This document shows positions 34,965-43,241 of a stretch of DNA of 64,000 nucleotides, one piece after another. This stretch comes from Alcaligenes faecalis (lineage in GTDB: Bacteria > Pseudomonadota > Gammaproteobacteria > Burkholderiales > Burkholderiaceae_B), in NCBI RefSeq assembly GCF_009497775.1, contig NZ_CP031012.1, forward strand, positions 186,001-250,000, written 5' to 3'. The notes under the pieces are model-generated. The model saw nothing but the letters and a program-made list of their open reading frames with translations, ran no database searches and was not told the DNA's origin. Position numbers and translations under genes: made by a program. The stretch's first letter is position 1. Every line of letters starts with the position of its first letter.

Positions 34965-35939
34965 ATGGTGCATAAAACAACTCGGGTGGTGGCAGCGGCC
35001 TTGCTGGCTTTGGGAATGGCTGGCGCGCAGGCAGCGGAAGTAACGCTGAAAGCGGTGTCTGTCTTTACGATGGACACCTTCTTTACCAAGCGCTTCAAAC
35101 AGTTCGTTGACAAGGTCAACACGGAAGGCAAGGGCCTGGTACAGATCAATGTGATTGGTGGTCCAGAGGCCATTCCTCCTTTCGAGGTCGGTAACGCACT
35201 GCGTTCCGGCGTGATTGATTTCGCCAATACCACTGCCGTGTTCCACGCCAATCTGGTGCCTGAAGCACTGGCTCTGACGTTGACCGAAAAACCCATGAGC
35301 GAGCTGCGTCAGAACGGCGGCTACGAACTGATGGACAAGATTCACCGCGAGAAAGCCAACATCACCTGGCTGGCCCGCACGACGGATGGTTTGCAATACC
35401 ACATCTACACCAACAAGCCTGTGACCTCGGCAGACCTGTCGGGCTTCAAGCTGCGCGGTGTGCCCGTGTACTTGTCCTTCTTCCGCGAAATTGGCGCAAC
35501 GCCGCTGCAGATTCCACCGGGCGAGGTCTACACCGCGCTGGAGCGTGGCGTAGTGGACGGCTATGGCTGGCCTTCCGTGGGCGTGATGGAAATGGGTTGG
35601 CATGAAAAGACCAAATACCGTGTGGAGCCAGGCTTCTACAACGTGGAAGTGGGCTTTTTCATGAACCAGAAGAGCTGGGAAAAACTGGACGAAGACCAGA
35701 AAGCCTTCATGCGCAAGCAGATCGAGTGGATGGAGTCGCAGAACGTGACTGAACACCAGATGGCAATTGATGAAAAAGCCGCCACCGAACAAGCCGGTGT
35801 GCAAGCTCTGGTTCTGGAACCTGAAGTGGCTCGTGCCTTGCGCACCAAAGCTTACGAAGCAGGCTGGGCCGGTATCGACAAATCCAGCCCCAAATACGCC
35901 GCGCAACTGCGTGAACTGTTTGGTGGTTATCACCCTTAA
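34965..35939 (+). CDS. TRAP transporter solute receptor, DctP type (system 3)
   Basis: The 324-residue protein has a signal peptide (cleavage near AQAAE) and DctP motifs, with the ligand arginine in LSGFKLRGVPVY (about residue 164) and ERGVVDGYGWP. It should bind a carboxylate. ATG 34965 gives a normal signal peptide; the frame continues back to 34899 through the A/T-rich promoter and is not coding there. A hairpin follows the gene. Confidence 0.92.
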   Translation: MVHKTTRVVAAALLALGMAGAQAAEVTLKAVSVFTMDTFFTKRFKQFVDKVNTEGKGLVQINVIGGPEAIPPFEVGNALRSGVIDFANTTAVFHANLVPEALALTLTEKPMSELRQNGGYELMDKIHREKANITWLARTTDGLQYHIYTNKPVTSADLSGFKLRGVPVYLSFFREIGATPLQIPPGEVYTALERGVVDGYGWPSVGVMEMGWHEKTKYRVEPGFYNVEVGFFMNQKSWEKLDEDQKAFMRKQIEWMESQNVTEHQMAIDEKAATEQAGVQALVLEPEVARALRTKAYEAGWAGIDKSSPKYAAQLRELFGGYHP

Positions 35940-35966
35940 ACAAGATTGCGGATTACGTAGTTTGAC

Positions 35967-36005
35967 AGTGGACATTGTGCCCTTGGGACAGTGTCCACTT
36001 TTTGA
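35967..36005 (+). promoter_or_regulatory. Hairpin with U-tract between dctP and dctQ (system 3)
   Basis: AGTGGACA (35967-35974) pairs with TGTCCACT (35992-35999), with further short pairing inside, and a TTTTT run follows. A second GC-rich imperfect hairpin lies at about 36014-36040. This looks like a partial terminator that lowers permease relative to receptor mRNA. Confidence 0.6.
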
Positions 36006-36068
36006 TGGTGCCATACGGGCGGCAAGATGCCCGCCCTTTCAGTGACCTTGATCTGCGGAGAAGACGCG

Positions 36069-36593
36069 ATGTCTGCTGCAACAGCCCCGGAAGGCTTGCC
36101 TTCCAACACGACCTGGGGGCGTCCTTACGCCCTGTTAATGAACGCTTGCGGAGCCGTCGCGGCCCTGACCTTCGGGCTGATGAGCCTGCTGGTTTGTGCC
36201 GACGTGGTGCTGCGCAACCTGGGTTACGACGCGCTGTCCACCAGCGTGGAAGTAACCGAATACATGCTGATCATTGCCACCTTCGTGGCAGCACCGTGGG
36301 TGCTGTACCTGGGCGGCCATATCCGTATCGACGTGCTGTTCAACAACCTTCCCCTACCCATGCAGCGCTTGCTGGACCTGATCTCCAACCTCTTGGGCTT
36401 GTTCGTCAGCGCTGTGCTGGCCTGGCAATGTGCCGTGGTTGCCCTGGATGCCCACGAACAAGGGGCCATGGTGTTCAAAGCCCTGGTGTTCCCGGAGTGG
36501 TGGCTGAATCTGCCTTTGCTGTTTGGTGCATCCATGTTGGCGCTGGAATTCCTGCGTCGCCTGATTTCCCGTCCTGTTGAGCAAGGAGTCTGA
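36069..36593 (+). CDS. TRAP transporter small permease, DctQ type (system 3)
   Basis: The 174-residue protein has four hydrophobic helices and the DctQ loop PWVLYLGGHIRIDVLFNNLP. ATG 36069 is preceded by GCGGAGAAG. DctM begins 2 bp after its stop. Confidence 0.9.
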   Translation: MSAATAPEGLPSNTTWGRPYALLMNACGAVAALTFGLMSLLVCADVVLRNLGYDALSTSVEVTEYMLIIATFVAAPWVLYLGGHIRIDVLFNNLPLPMQRLLDLISNLLGLFVSAVLAWQCAVVALDAHEQGAMVFKALVFPEWWLNLPLLFGASMLALEFLRRLISRPVEQGV

Positions 36594-36595
36594 GC

Positions 36596-37918
36596 ATGGA
36601 ATGGCACATGGCCTTGATCCTGCTGCTGGGATCACTTTTTCTCTTGATGGCCATCGGCACACCGGTGGTCTTTGCCTTCTTGTCCGTGAACTTGCTGGGT
36701 GCGTGGCTGTTTCTGGGTGAAGCGGCTGGTTTGGCCCAATGGGCGCGCAACACCACCGCCTCTATTGGCAGCTTTTCCTTAACTCCTATCCCCTTATTCG
36801 TACTGATGGGAGAGGTGCTTTTTCATACCGGATTGGCCTTCAAAGCCATCGACTCCATCGAACGCATGATCTCGCGCGTGCCGGGCAAACTGTCCATCGT
36901 CAGCATTCTGGGCGGTACGACCTTCGCTACCTTGTCGGGTTCGTCCATTGCCAACACGGCCATGATGGGCGGCGTGATGTTGCCAGAAATGCTGCGTCGC
37001 GGCTATCACCCCACCATGGCCATGGGACCCATCATGGCAGTAGGCGGTATCGCCATGCTGATCCCACCTTCGGCATTGGCTGTCATGCTGGGTAGCCTGG
37101 CTGGCATCTCCATCGAACGACTACTGATTGGCGGCATCCTGCCCGGCATGTTGATGGCAGCAGGCTTTCTGGCCTACGTGGTCGTGCGCAGCCGCCTGCG
37201 TCCGCAAGACGCACCCATGAGTGACGAAGATCCAGCCACTCGTCTGAAAGGCTGGGCCTTGTGGAAACCCTTCGTGTTTAACGTTGTGCCATTGCTGGGT
37301 ATTTTTATTGCGGTGGTTGGCTCGATGCTGGCCGGTTGGGCATCGCCCACCGAATCGGCCGCGATCGGCGTGGTGGCTTCTGTAATCGCTACCATCGCCT
37401 ACCGTGCCCTGACCTTGAAAGCCTTGTGGAAAAGCCTGATCGAAACCGCCAAAGTCTCGGTTGTGATCCTGTTCATCCTGGCCGCGTCCACCACCTTCGC
37501 ACAACTGCTCAGCTTCTCCGGCGCCAGCGCAGGCTTCCTGGGCATGATCAAAGACTACAACCTGTCGCCCTTCGTGCTGGTGATCTGCATGTTGCTGGTG
37601 CTGCTGGTCATGGGCATGGTGCTGGATCAAATCTCCATGATGATGATCGCCTTGCCCTTCTTCATGCCCCTGGCCCTGGCCGCAGGCGTGGACACCGTCT
37701 GGCTGGGCGTGATGATCCTGATCGCACTGGAAATTGGCCTGCTGACCCCACCCTTCGGCCTGCTGCTGATCGTGATGCAAAGCGTGGCACCGCCATCCAT
37801 CCGCTTGCCCCATATCTACAGCGCCGCCGTGCCCTTCCTAGCCATAGAAATAGCCGTACTGGCGCTGGTCCTGTTCATCCCCTGGATTGCCATAGGCCTG
37901 CCAGGACTGATCGGATAA
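36596..37918 (+). CDS. TRAP transporter large permease, DctM type (system 3)
   Basis: The 440-residue polytopic protein has DctM landmarks: GGTTFATLSGSSIANTAMMGG, GPIMAVGGIAMLIPPSALAV and EIGLLTPPFGLLLIVMQSV. It completes TRAP system 3. Two hairpins follow, the second being a strong terminator. Confidence 0.93.
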   Translation: MEWHMALILLLGSLFLLMAIGTPVVFAFLSVNLLGAWLFLGEAAGLAQWARNTTASIGSFSLTPIPLFVLMGEVLFHTGLAFKAIDSIERMISRVPGKLSIVSILGGTTFATLSGSSIANTAMMGGVMLPEMLRRGYHPTMAMGPIMAVGGIAMLIPPSALAVMLGSLAGISIERLLIGGILPGMLMAAGFLAYVVVRSRLRPQDAPMSDEDPATRLKGWALWKPFVFNVVPLLGIFIAVVGSMLAGWASPTESAAIGVVASVIATIAYRALTLKALWKSLIETAKVSVVILFILAASTTFAQLLSFSGASAGFLGMIKDYNLSPFVLVICMLLVLLVMGMVLDQISMMMIALPFFMPLALAAGVDTVWLGVMILIALEIGLLTPPFGLLLIVMQSVAPPSIRLPHIYSAAVPFLAIEIAVLALVLFIPWIAIGLPGLIG

Positions 37919-37939
37919 CACAGAGCAGGCAACTTGAAA

Positions 37940-37965
37940 GCGGGACAACAAGCATATTGTCCCGC
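37940..37965 (+). promoter_or_regulatory. Hairpin after dctM (system 3)
   Basis: A 9-bp perfect stem, GCGGGACAA (37940-37948) with TTGTCCCGC (37957-37965), has an 8-nt loop and no U-tract, 21 bp past the stop. It may protect the 3' end of the transcript ahead of the terminator. Confidence 0.4.
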
Positions 37966-38000
37966 GTAGAAAGCCAGAGTCTGGAAACGCTTTCAAAACA

Positions 38001-38040
38001 AAAAACCTCAGTTCGGCACATGCCAAACTGAGGTTTTTTA
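38001..38040 (+). terminator. Strong Rho-independent terminator of TRAP system 3
   Basis: AAAAACCTCAGTT (38001-38013) pairs with AACTGAGGTTTTT (38026-38038). Inside, GGCA pairs with TGCC after one mismatch. A T-run follows. Confidence 0.9.
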
Positions 38041-38437
38041 TACTCGATAGTGCTGATCGTTTTTGCCGCCTATTTATGTGTAGCAAAGTGATTGATGTGG
38101 AAGCGGTACATAAGAACTTTAACGATCTTGCTGTTCATCACCGAGGTCGATTTGAGAGACGAGCAGGCTGCAGACAGTGTTCGTACCGACAGCGTTCAAG
38201 TCAGCTTTTAAGGCTTAAGAGCATAAGCCCACGTCTTTAACTTGTGTGTAGTAAAGCGTACTTAGACATTGGCAAATACGGGCTTAGGACATTGATTGCC
38301 TACCCCATCTTTCCAAGCAACCTCATTGATCAAGCAGCTCTACGATCAACCATTTCTACGACCAACCCTCTCGTTAAGAACACGAAGTCGGAGCATTCAA
38401 ACCCCAATCAACAATCGTCCGATAAAAGATGCTGTGA

Positions 38438-38668
38438 GCTGATTGAGGGGCTGTCCCGGTGTTGGGGCGGATCAGGTGACTTGCCGCAGGCAGATAATTG
38501 CGCAGGGGTGCAAGCACCTTGCTGTTTGAGTCCGACGTTTGTGGTTTGTCCGGGGGACAAACCACCGGACGAGTTCAAGGTGCGCCCGTAGCGATTATCT
38601 GACCAGGGCACCGGCGCGCAGCGCCGGCAAGTTACCAGCCCCGACACCGGGACAGCCCCTTAATCAGC
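38438..38668 (+). repeat. 231-bp nested inverted-repeat element, possibly a structured RNA or MITE
   Basis: Outer arms of 30 nt (38438-38467 and 38639-38668) pair with only two mismatches. Inside, a 12-nt pair (38475-38486 with 38625-38636), an 11-nt pair (38491-38501 with 38591-38601), an 8-nt pair (38514-38521 with 38576-38583), a 5-nt pair (38530-38534 with 38566-38570) and an apical 11-bp perfect hairpin (38541-38551 with 38555-38565) stack in order. All four mismatches in the 12, 11 and 30-nt arms would be G-U pairs in plus-strand RNA and A-C on the other strand. A competing 7-bp hairpin (38611-38617 with 38621-38627) shares bases with the 12-nt pair. The ends read GGGGCTGTCCCGG, like insertion sequence termini. 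No reverse transcriptase or transposase is adjacent. Confidence 0.8.
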
Positions 38669-38807
38669 GTCTTCTAGTCACCTTCTTCATCGCGTCGAAC
38701 AGTTGCTGACTCCAAGCCTTGAGTCATCCCGATCTCTACACGCTGGGCATCTAAACCCAACCCCATCCAGTCAAGCCATTCCAAAGAAAGCTGTTGAGAA
38801 AGTGCCT

Positions 38808-39113
38808 TTACTTCCGCACAGGATCAGCATAGATCCCGCCATCCCGCAAAGCCAAAGCGACCTTATCTTCCCGCTGCACTGACTCATCCAGCACACGAGC
38901 AATCAACACCGGCCCTGCATCGCTGGCCACCGTTGCCAGCATATACACGCTCGGCTTCTCGCCAGAGGAGAGGGCACTACGCGTCAGTTCTGTGACCACA
39001 CCAGACGTACATGTCTGCGCCTCAAACTCATCCCCATGACACTTCGGACACAAGAACCGCGCCGGAAACACCCGATGATCACACTGCACACAACGAAAGA
39101 CAGAAGGACTCAT
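38808..39113 (-). CDS. DUF35 OB-fold zinc-ribbon protein
   Basis: The 101-residue protein has a rubredoxin-like zinc ribbon (Cys8, Cys11, Cys22, Cys25 in FRCVQC and LCPKC) followed by an OB-fold domain, the DUF35 architecture. DUF35 proteins pair with thiolase-fold enzymes, and in steroid side-chain degradation they form the active complex with aldolases such as Ltp2. Its ATG overlaps the thiolase-like stop by 4 bp. The longer frame to 39272 runs through that gene. Confidence 0.9.
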   Translation of the reverse strand: MSPSVFRCVQCDHRVFPARFLCPKCHGDEFEAQTCTSGVVTELTRSALSSGEKPSVYMLATVASDAGPVLIARVLDESVQREDKVALALRDGGIYADPVRK

Positions 39114-40273
39114 CACAAGGCCTCCAAAACAAGAGCCGTCGAACACATCCCATAGCGATACTCCACCATGCCATAGCCCGTGACCAAGCCATAACGGGCC
39201 TGGGCCACCTGACGCTCCCCGGCCTGAGCGCTTAACTGACGCATCACTTCCACCAAACCATGCAAGCTGCACGCCGCCCCGGCCTGCCCGGCCGACAACT
39301 GCCCGCCAGACGTATTCAAAGCCAGACGTCCTGACGCAATAGATTCATGGATAAATTGCTTCGCTCCATCCGCCTCAAAAAAGCCCAAATCCTGCAACTG
39401 CGCCAGCACCATGACCGGGTAATCGTCATAAATACTGACCACATCCATCTGCGCCGGACTCAAGCCCGAATCCGCCCACAAGCTTGGAGCCAAAGCCGCC
39501 AGACCCGTGCTCAAGCCGTCGCCTTGCTGATCATCAATATTATGAAAACTGCGTAAAGCCTTCACCGTAATTTCAGGCTGATTCTGCGCCGCCGGATGAT
39601 CCGCGCGCATCACAATCAAAGCATTGGCCCCATCCACCACCGGCACACAATCCAGCCGCGTCAAAGGGTCCGCCACTTCAGGCGCATTCAGATAATCATC
39701 CAGACTCATGGGACTGCGATACACCGCACCCGGATTCATGCCGGCCCACATGCGCTGGCGCATCACCAAGGCCGCATAATCCGCTCGCTCCAAACCCAGC
39801 TTGCGCATCTGATTCGCCGTCAGCATGGCAAAGCGATGATTCGGACTGCCAGCCCCCAAAGGCCGCAAATGATCGTAAGTCGTCTGGTTATAGTTCTCGA
39901 CCAGTTGCTGGAAATCCTTGGCTTGAAAATGATCCCCGGCCACGATCGCAATACAGCGTGCATCACCCGCCTGAACAGCACGAATAGCGTGCTGCAGAAT
40001 ATTCAGACCGCTGGCACCGCCATTGCTGTCATCCATAATCCAGCCCACCTTCAAGCCCAGCTTCCAGGCCAGATCAATAGCCCGATCCGGTGCATGGGTA
40101 AAGGAGGCTACCCCCAGACCATCAACATCGCTGGCCTTCAGGCCTGCTGCGGCAAGAGACTGCTTGAAAGCCTGGGCCAGCAGCTCGGACGTGCCAAGCT
40201 GACCACGCCGGGTGTAGGTGACCTCGGTTGCGCCCAGCAGGCGCACCGTGTCCAGATTGAAGTTAGGCGTCAT
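39113..40273 (-). CDS. Thiolase-like protein lacking the nucleophilic cysteine
   Basis: The 386-residue protein has the thiolase/SCP2 fold layout: an N-terminal half with VAGDHFQAKD, the C-terminal NTSGGQLSAGQAGAACSLHGL and a final GYGMVEYRYGMCSTALV. The loop that normally reads N-G-C-A-S-G is NGGASGL here (residues 84-90), so the catalytic Cys is Gly86. A true acetyltransfer thiolase reaction is therefore unlikely. Ltp2-like aldolases also lack this Cys and need a DUF35 partner, which is the next gene. It probably does a retro-aldol step on an acyl-CoA. The acyl-CoA ligase gene is 21 bp upstream. Confidence 0.9.
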   Translation of the reverse strand: MTPNFNLDTVRLLGATEVTYTRRGQLGTSELLAQAFKQSLAAAGLKASDVDGLGVASFTHAPDRAIDLAWKLGLKVGWIMDDSNGGASGLNILQHAIRAVQAGDARCIAIVAGDHFQAKDFQQLVENYNQTTYDHLRPLGAGSPNHRFAMLTANQMRKLGLERADYAALVMRQRMWAGMNPGAVYRSPMSLDDYLNAPEVADPLTRLDCVPVVDGANALIVMRADHPAAQNQPEITVKALRSFHNIDDQQGDGLSTGLAALAPSLWADSGLSPAQMDVVSIYDDYPVMVLAQLQDLGFFEADGAKQFIHESIASGRLALNTSGGQLSAGQAGAACSLHGLVEVMRQLSAQAGERQVAQARYGLVTGYGMVEYRYGMCSTALVLEAL

Positions 40274-40294
40274 ATCGAATTCCTGTGGCAGCGA

Positions 40295-41911
40295 TCAGCG
40301 GCGAACCTGATAGCCTGCTTTTTCTCTATCCCAGGTGTCGGGGCCAATGCCGCGATCACGCAGGGCAAACTTTTGAATCTTGCCATTTTCCGTGGTGGGC
40401 AAGACTTGGGCAAACTCAATAAAGCGCGGTACGGCAAAGTAAGGCAGACGGCGCTCACAATGCTGCAGCAGCTCCTCGCAGCTGACCGTGCAATCCGGGC
40501 GCAGCACAATCATGGCCATGACTTCATCCTCGGCCAGCTCGGACTTGGCGGCATAGACGGCAACCGTATGGACAGCAGGATGACTGGCCAAAGCCTGTTC
40601 GACTTCGTAGGAAGAAATGTTTTCACCACGACGGCGAATCATGTCTTTCAGACGGTCCACAAAGCGGTAGTAGCCATCGGCATCGCGCACGACGCGGTCA
40701 CCCGTGTGGAACCACAGGTTTTTCCAGGTCTCCACCGTCTTGTCAGGCTGACCGTAGTATCCCAGCGCGAAGGCATAGGGTTCATCAGCGCGCAGCAACA
40801 GCTCGCCCACTTCACCGTCTGGCAGCGGGTTGTCGTTTTCATCCACGACCAGCGCCTCAAAGCCTTCAGAGACGCGGCCCATATAGCCATTGCGCTGTTC
40901 CTGAATGCCACGGCCCATCACATAGTTGGTTTCGGTAGAGCCAAAGCCATCCAGCAGATGCATGTGGCAGCGCTCCAGAAACTGGCTATGAAACTGCTCG
41001 GGAACACCGGGGCCCAGGGCAATACGGGTCTTGTGCAGCTTCTCTGCCGCTGTTTCTGGCTTGGACAGCAAGATAGGCACCATGGCGCCCAACAGATAGG
41101 TAATCGTCGCGCCGGTTTCGTACAGATTGTCGAAGAAACGGCTGGCCGAGAAACGCTTGTCCACCACCATGCAGGCGTCGCTGACCAGGGCCTGGAAAAA
41201 CGTGTTCAAGGCATTGGTGTGGAACATGGGCAGGCAGGTGTACAGCACATCATCAGGCTTCATGCCCAGCTTGCTGGCGGTGTAAATACCCCACCAGTAG
41301 AACTGGGCGTGCGGGCACTGCACCCCTTTGGAAGGGCCCGAGGTGCCGGAGGTGTACAGAATGGCTAGCGTATCGCCGGGGCCTATATCAGCAGGCTCGC
41401 AGTAATCGCCCAAAGGAGGCAGATCGCAGGTGGCTACAGCCAGTGTTTGTGCGGCTTCCTGGCCCTGAATCAACCAGGCTTGCTGAACAGCAGTGGCACC
41501 AAGGTCCACATCTGCCAGCAGTGGTGTCAGATCCGTTTCCACCACCAGCAGACTGGCCTGGCTATTGCACAAGATGTGCTGCAACTGCGCCCCACGCGAA
41601 GCGGTATTGATAGGCACCACAATCGCGCCCAGCCAACCACAACCCAGAACCATATCCAGAAATTCGTGGCGGTTGGTACATAGCAGGGCAACACGGTCGC
41701 CTCGTTTGATACCGGCACGGCTCAGACGGCTGGCACTGGCGGCAGCTGCCTGCAGGGTTTGCTGGCCGGTGTAGTGGATGTTGCGGTCTGAAAACAGCGG
41801 AGCATCACCCATGCGCTCTGCGCGCAGGCGCAACAGGGCGGGCACCGTGCGCTGCGTGGCAGGTATTGAAAACAGCGGCAATTCAGAAGCTGGAATGGAA
41901 TGGGCGTGCAT
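40295..41911 (-). CDS. AMP-forming acyl-CoA synthetase
   Basis: The 538-residue protein belongs to the ANL superfamily. The P-loop is YTSGTSGPSKGV, the A5 motif GFGSTETNYV and the A7/A8 region DGYYRFVDRLKDMIRRRGENISS, with the C-terminal catalytic Lys in NGKIQKFALRD. It activates a carboxylic acid to its CoA ester, overall like crotonobetaine/carnitine or other CaiC-type ligases. I chose ATG 41911; the frame back to 41989 runs through the promoter. It is the first gene of the operon with the thiolase-like and DUF35 genes. Confidence 0.9.
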   Translation of the reverse strand: MHAHSIPASELPLFSIPATQRTVPALLRLRAERMGDAPLFSDRNIHYTGQQTLQAAAASASRLSRAGIKRGDRVALLCTNRHEFLDMVLGCGWLGAIVVPINTASRGAQLQHILCNSQASLLVVETDLTPLLADVDLGATAVQQAWLIQGQEAAQTLAVATCDLPPLGDYCEPADIGPGDTLAILYTSGTSGPSKGVQCPHAQFYWWGIYTASKLGMKPDDVLYTCLPMFHTNALNTFFQALVSDACMVVDKRFSASRFFDNLYETGATITYLLGAMVPILLSKPETAAEKLHKTRIALGPGVPEQFHSQFLERCHMHLLDGFGSTETNYVMGRGIQEQRNGYMGRVSEGFEALVVDENDNPLPDGEVGELLLRADEPYAFALGYYGQPDKTVETWKNLWFHTGDRVVRDADGYYRFVDRLKDMIRRRGENISSYEVEQALASHPAVHTVAVYAAKSELAEDEVMAMIVLRPDCTVSCEELLQHCERRLPYFAVPRFIEFAQVLPTTENGKIQKFALRDRGIGPDTWDREKAGYQVRR

Positions 41912-42267
41912 GATCAATCTGTCTCCCGGCCAACGCGCGATCAAGGCGGCAAGCCGATATGCATGGGTGAAATTACTAATATCCTGCAAACAGTATACTG
42001 CAATATATTATTTTGAAATTCCTGTCCTTCACCGGAAAAACCCGAAGTAGCAGAGCTCACCAGGCAGTGGTATTTCGCGTAAACCAGGGGCGGAGCAAGG
42101 ACAGAAAAGGAGGCGTTTTGCAGGCCAGGGCAGTACGGCCAGCAAGACGGTTGATCAGGTTTATGGACGACAGTCGATCAGCAAAAAGCAGGCCAGGCTC
42201 ACGTGTTTGAGCGAATGTGCTTCACAATGACTTTGAATAAGCCCACAGGGGCAACGGGGATAGAACA
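41912..42267. other. 356-bp divergent intergenic region
   Basis: It separates the acyl-CoA synthetase operon (minus) from the Bug receptor gene (plus). On the minus side it holds a plausible promoter with the palindrome CAGTATACTG (41991-42000). The rest up to 42245 shows no gene, and no clear plus-strand promoter can be named by eye. Confidence 0.5.
41976..42003 (-). promoter_or_regulatory. Candidate promoter and operator of the acyl-CoA synthetase operon
   Basis: On the minus strand TTGCAG (plus 41998-42003) and TATTAG (plus 41976-41981) are spaced by 16 bp. The perfect palindrome CAGTATACTG (41991-42000) falls across the -35 and spacer, where a repressor would block RNA polymerase. GTATAC cores are typical of GntR-family operators, and a GntR gene lies 1.5 kb away. 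Confidence 0.4.
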
Positions 42268-43224
42268 ATGAAGGTATGGCTTAAGTTGGCAACGTGTTGT
42301 GCGCTGATGTTGGGTGCACAGGCCCATGCTCAAAACAAGAATGTGACGCTGGTTGTGCCTTACCCTCCGGGCGGTGCGGCTGACCAGTTGGCGCGTGTGA
42401 TTTCCCAGGAAATGGGCACGCGCTTTGATCAGAAAGTCATCGTGGAAAACCGCCCTGGTGCGGGTGCCCAGGTTGCCATGAACGTGGTGAAAAACGCCAA
42501 CCCCAGCTCTTTGGGTACGGTGCTGTTCCTGGCCGATAGCGGTGCTTACTCCCTGAATCGCCACCTTTATCAGCGTCTGAATTACGATGTAGCTACCGAC
42601 CTGATCCCCATGACGCTGGCTGCCAAGGCTCCTGTGTTCCTGCTGGTCAATAAAGACAGCCCCTTCAAGACCGTTCAGGATCTGGTCGCTGCTGGCCAGA
42701 AGCAGGAACTGACCTACGGTTCGCCAGGTATGGGTACCGGCACTCACCTCCTGGGCGAGATGCTGCGTAAAGAAACCGGCGCTCGTTTGGTGCACGTGCC
42801 TTACAAGGGTGCAGGTCCCGCTTTGATTGATGCCGTCAGCGGCCAGATCGACTTTATTTTTGACGTGCTGACGGGCAGCCGTGGCTTCCTGGAAGATGGC
42901 CGCCTGCGCGCGATTGCCGCGGCGACAACTGAGCGCAGCCCTCTGCGTCCAGACGTGCCTACGATTGCCGAAGCCGGTATCCCCAATGTGGCATTCACCA
43001 TCTGGTGGGGTATTTCGGCCAAAGCCGGTACGCCTGACGAAGACGTAGCCCGCCTGACCGAGCAGCTGACAGCTGTCCTGAAAGAGGATGCAGTGGTCAA
43101 GAAATTCGTGGACTTCGGCATCCAGATCGAGCCTTCCACTCCCAAAGAGTTTGCTGATCTGATCGAGCACGATGCTCAAGCCATGGGACCAACCATCAAG
43201 GCCCTGGAAATCACGCTGGACTAA
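42268..43224 (+). CDS. Bug-family tripartite tricarboxylate transporter receptor
   Basis: The 318-residue protein has a signal peptide ending at AHAQ, followed by the Bug-fold landmarks LVVPYPPGGAADQLARV, VENRPGAGAQVAMNVV and HVPYKGAGPALIDAVSGQID. Bug proteins bind small carboxylates in the periplasm; the family is greatly expanded in Bordetella and relatives. No TctA or TctB permease gene is nearby, so it is an orphan receptor that may serve a distant permease. ATG 42268 follows GGGGATAGAAC. Confidence 0.93.
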   Translation: MKVWLKLATCCALMLGAQAHAQNKNVTLVVPYPPGGAADQLARVISQEMGTRFDQKVIVENRPGAGAQVAMNVVKNANPSSLGTVLFLADSGAYSLNRHLYQRLNYDVATDLIPMTLAAKAPVFLLVNKDSPFKTVQDLVAAGQKQELTYGSPGMGTGTHLLGEMLRKETGARLVHVPYKGAGPALIDAVSGQIDFIFDVLTGSRGFLEDGRLRAIAAATTERSPLRPDVPTIAEAGIPNVAFTIWWGISAKAGTPDEDVARLTEQLTAVLKEDAVVKKFVDFGIQIEPSTPKEFADLIEHDAQAMGPTIKALEITLD

Positions 43225-43241
43225 GCCGTGATGGCTTGAAG

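Larger units (their letters stand above)
37919..38807. other. 889-bp stretch without a convincing gene
   Basis: It holds, in order, a 9-bp hairpin (37940-37965), the TRAP 3 terminator (38001-38039), about 400 bp of sequence visibly richer in A/T than its neighbours, the nested inverted-repeat element (38438-38668), and a last 139 bp before the DUF35 stop codon. Short open frames on both strands either cross the inverted-repeat element or lack starts and ribosome sites. Reading frame use gives no sign of coding. Confidence 0.6.

Noticed and set aside
38244-38591. 115-residue plus-strand open frame
   Set aside because: Its second half runs through the inverted-repeat element and it has no ribosome binding site or recognisable domain.
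38408-38647. 79-residue minus-strand open frame inside the structured element
   Set aside because: It is explained by the inverted repeats; its composition is low-complexity and both strands are open there.
38438-38668. Retron or group II intron interpretation of the structured element
   Set aside because: There is no reverse transcriptase gene in the window and no visible domain V-like hairpin or conserved retron ends.
38438-38668. Integron attC site or CRISPR repeat
   Set aside because: No integrase, no spaced direct repeats, and the arms are far longer and more perfect than attC sites.
38674-38816. Minus-strand open run of about 47 codons with fairly protein-like composition
   Set aside because: It has a stop just upstream, no start codon near its beginning, and overlaps the end of the DUF35 gene.
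39596-41368. 590-residue open frame on the plus strand
   Set aside because: It is antisense to the acyl-CoA synthetase and thiolase-like genes and has His/Gln-rich shadow composition.
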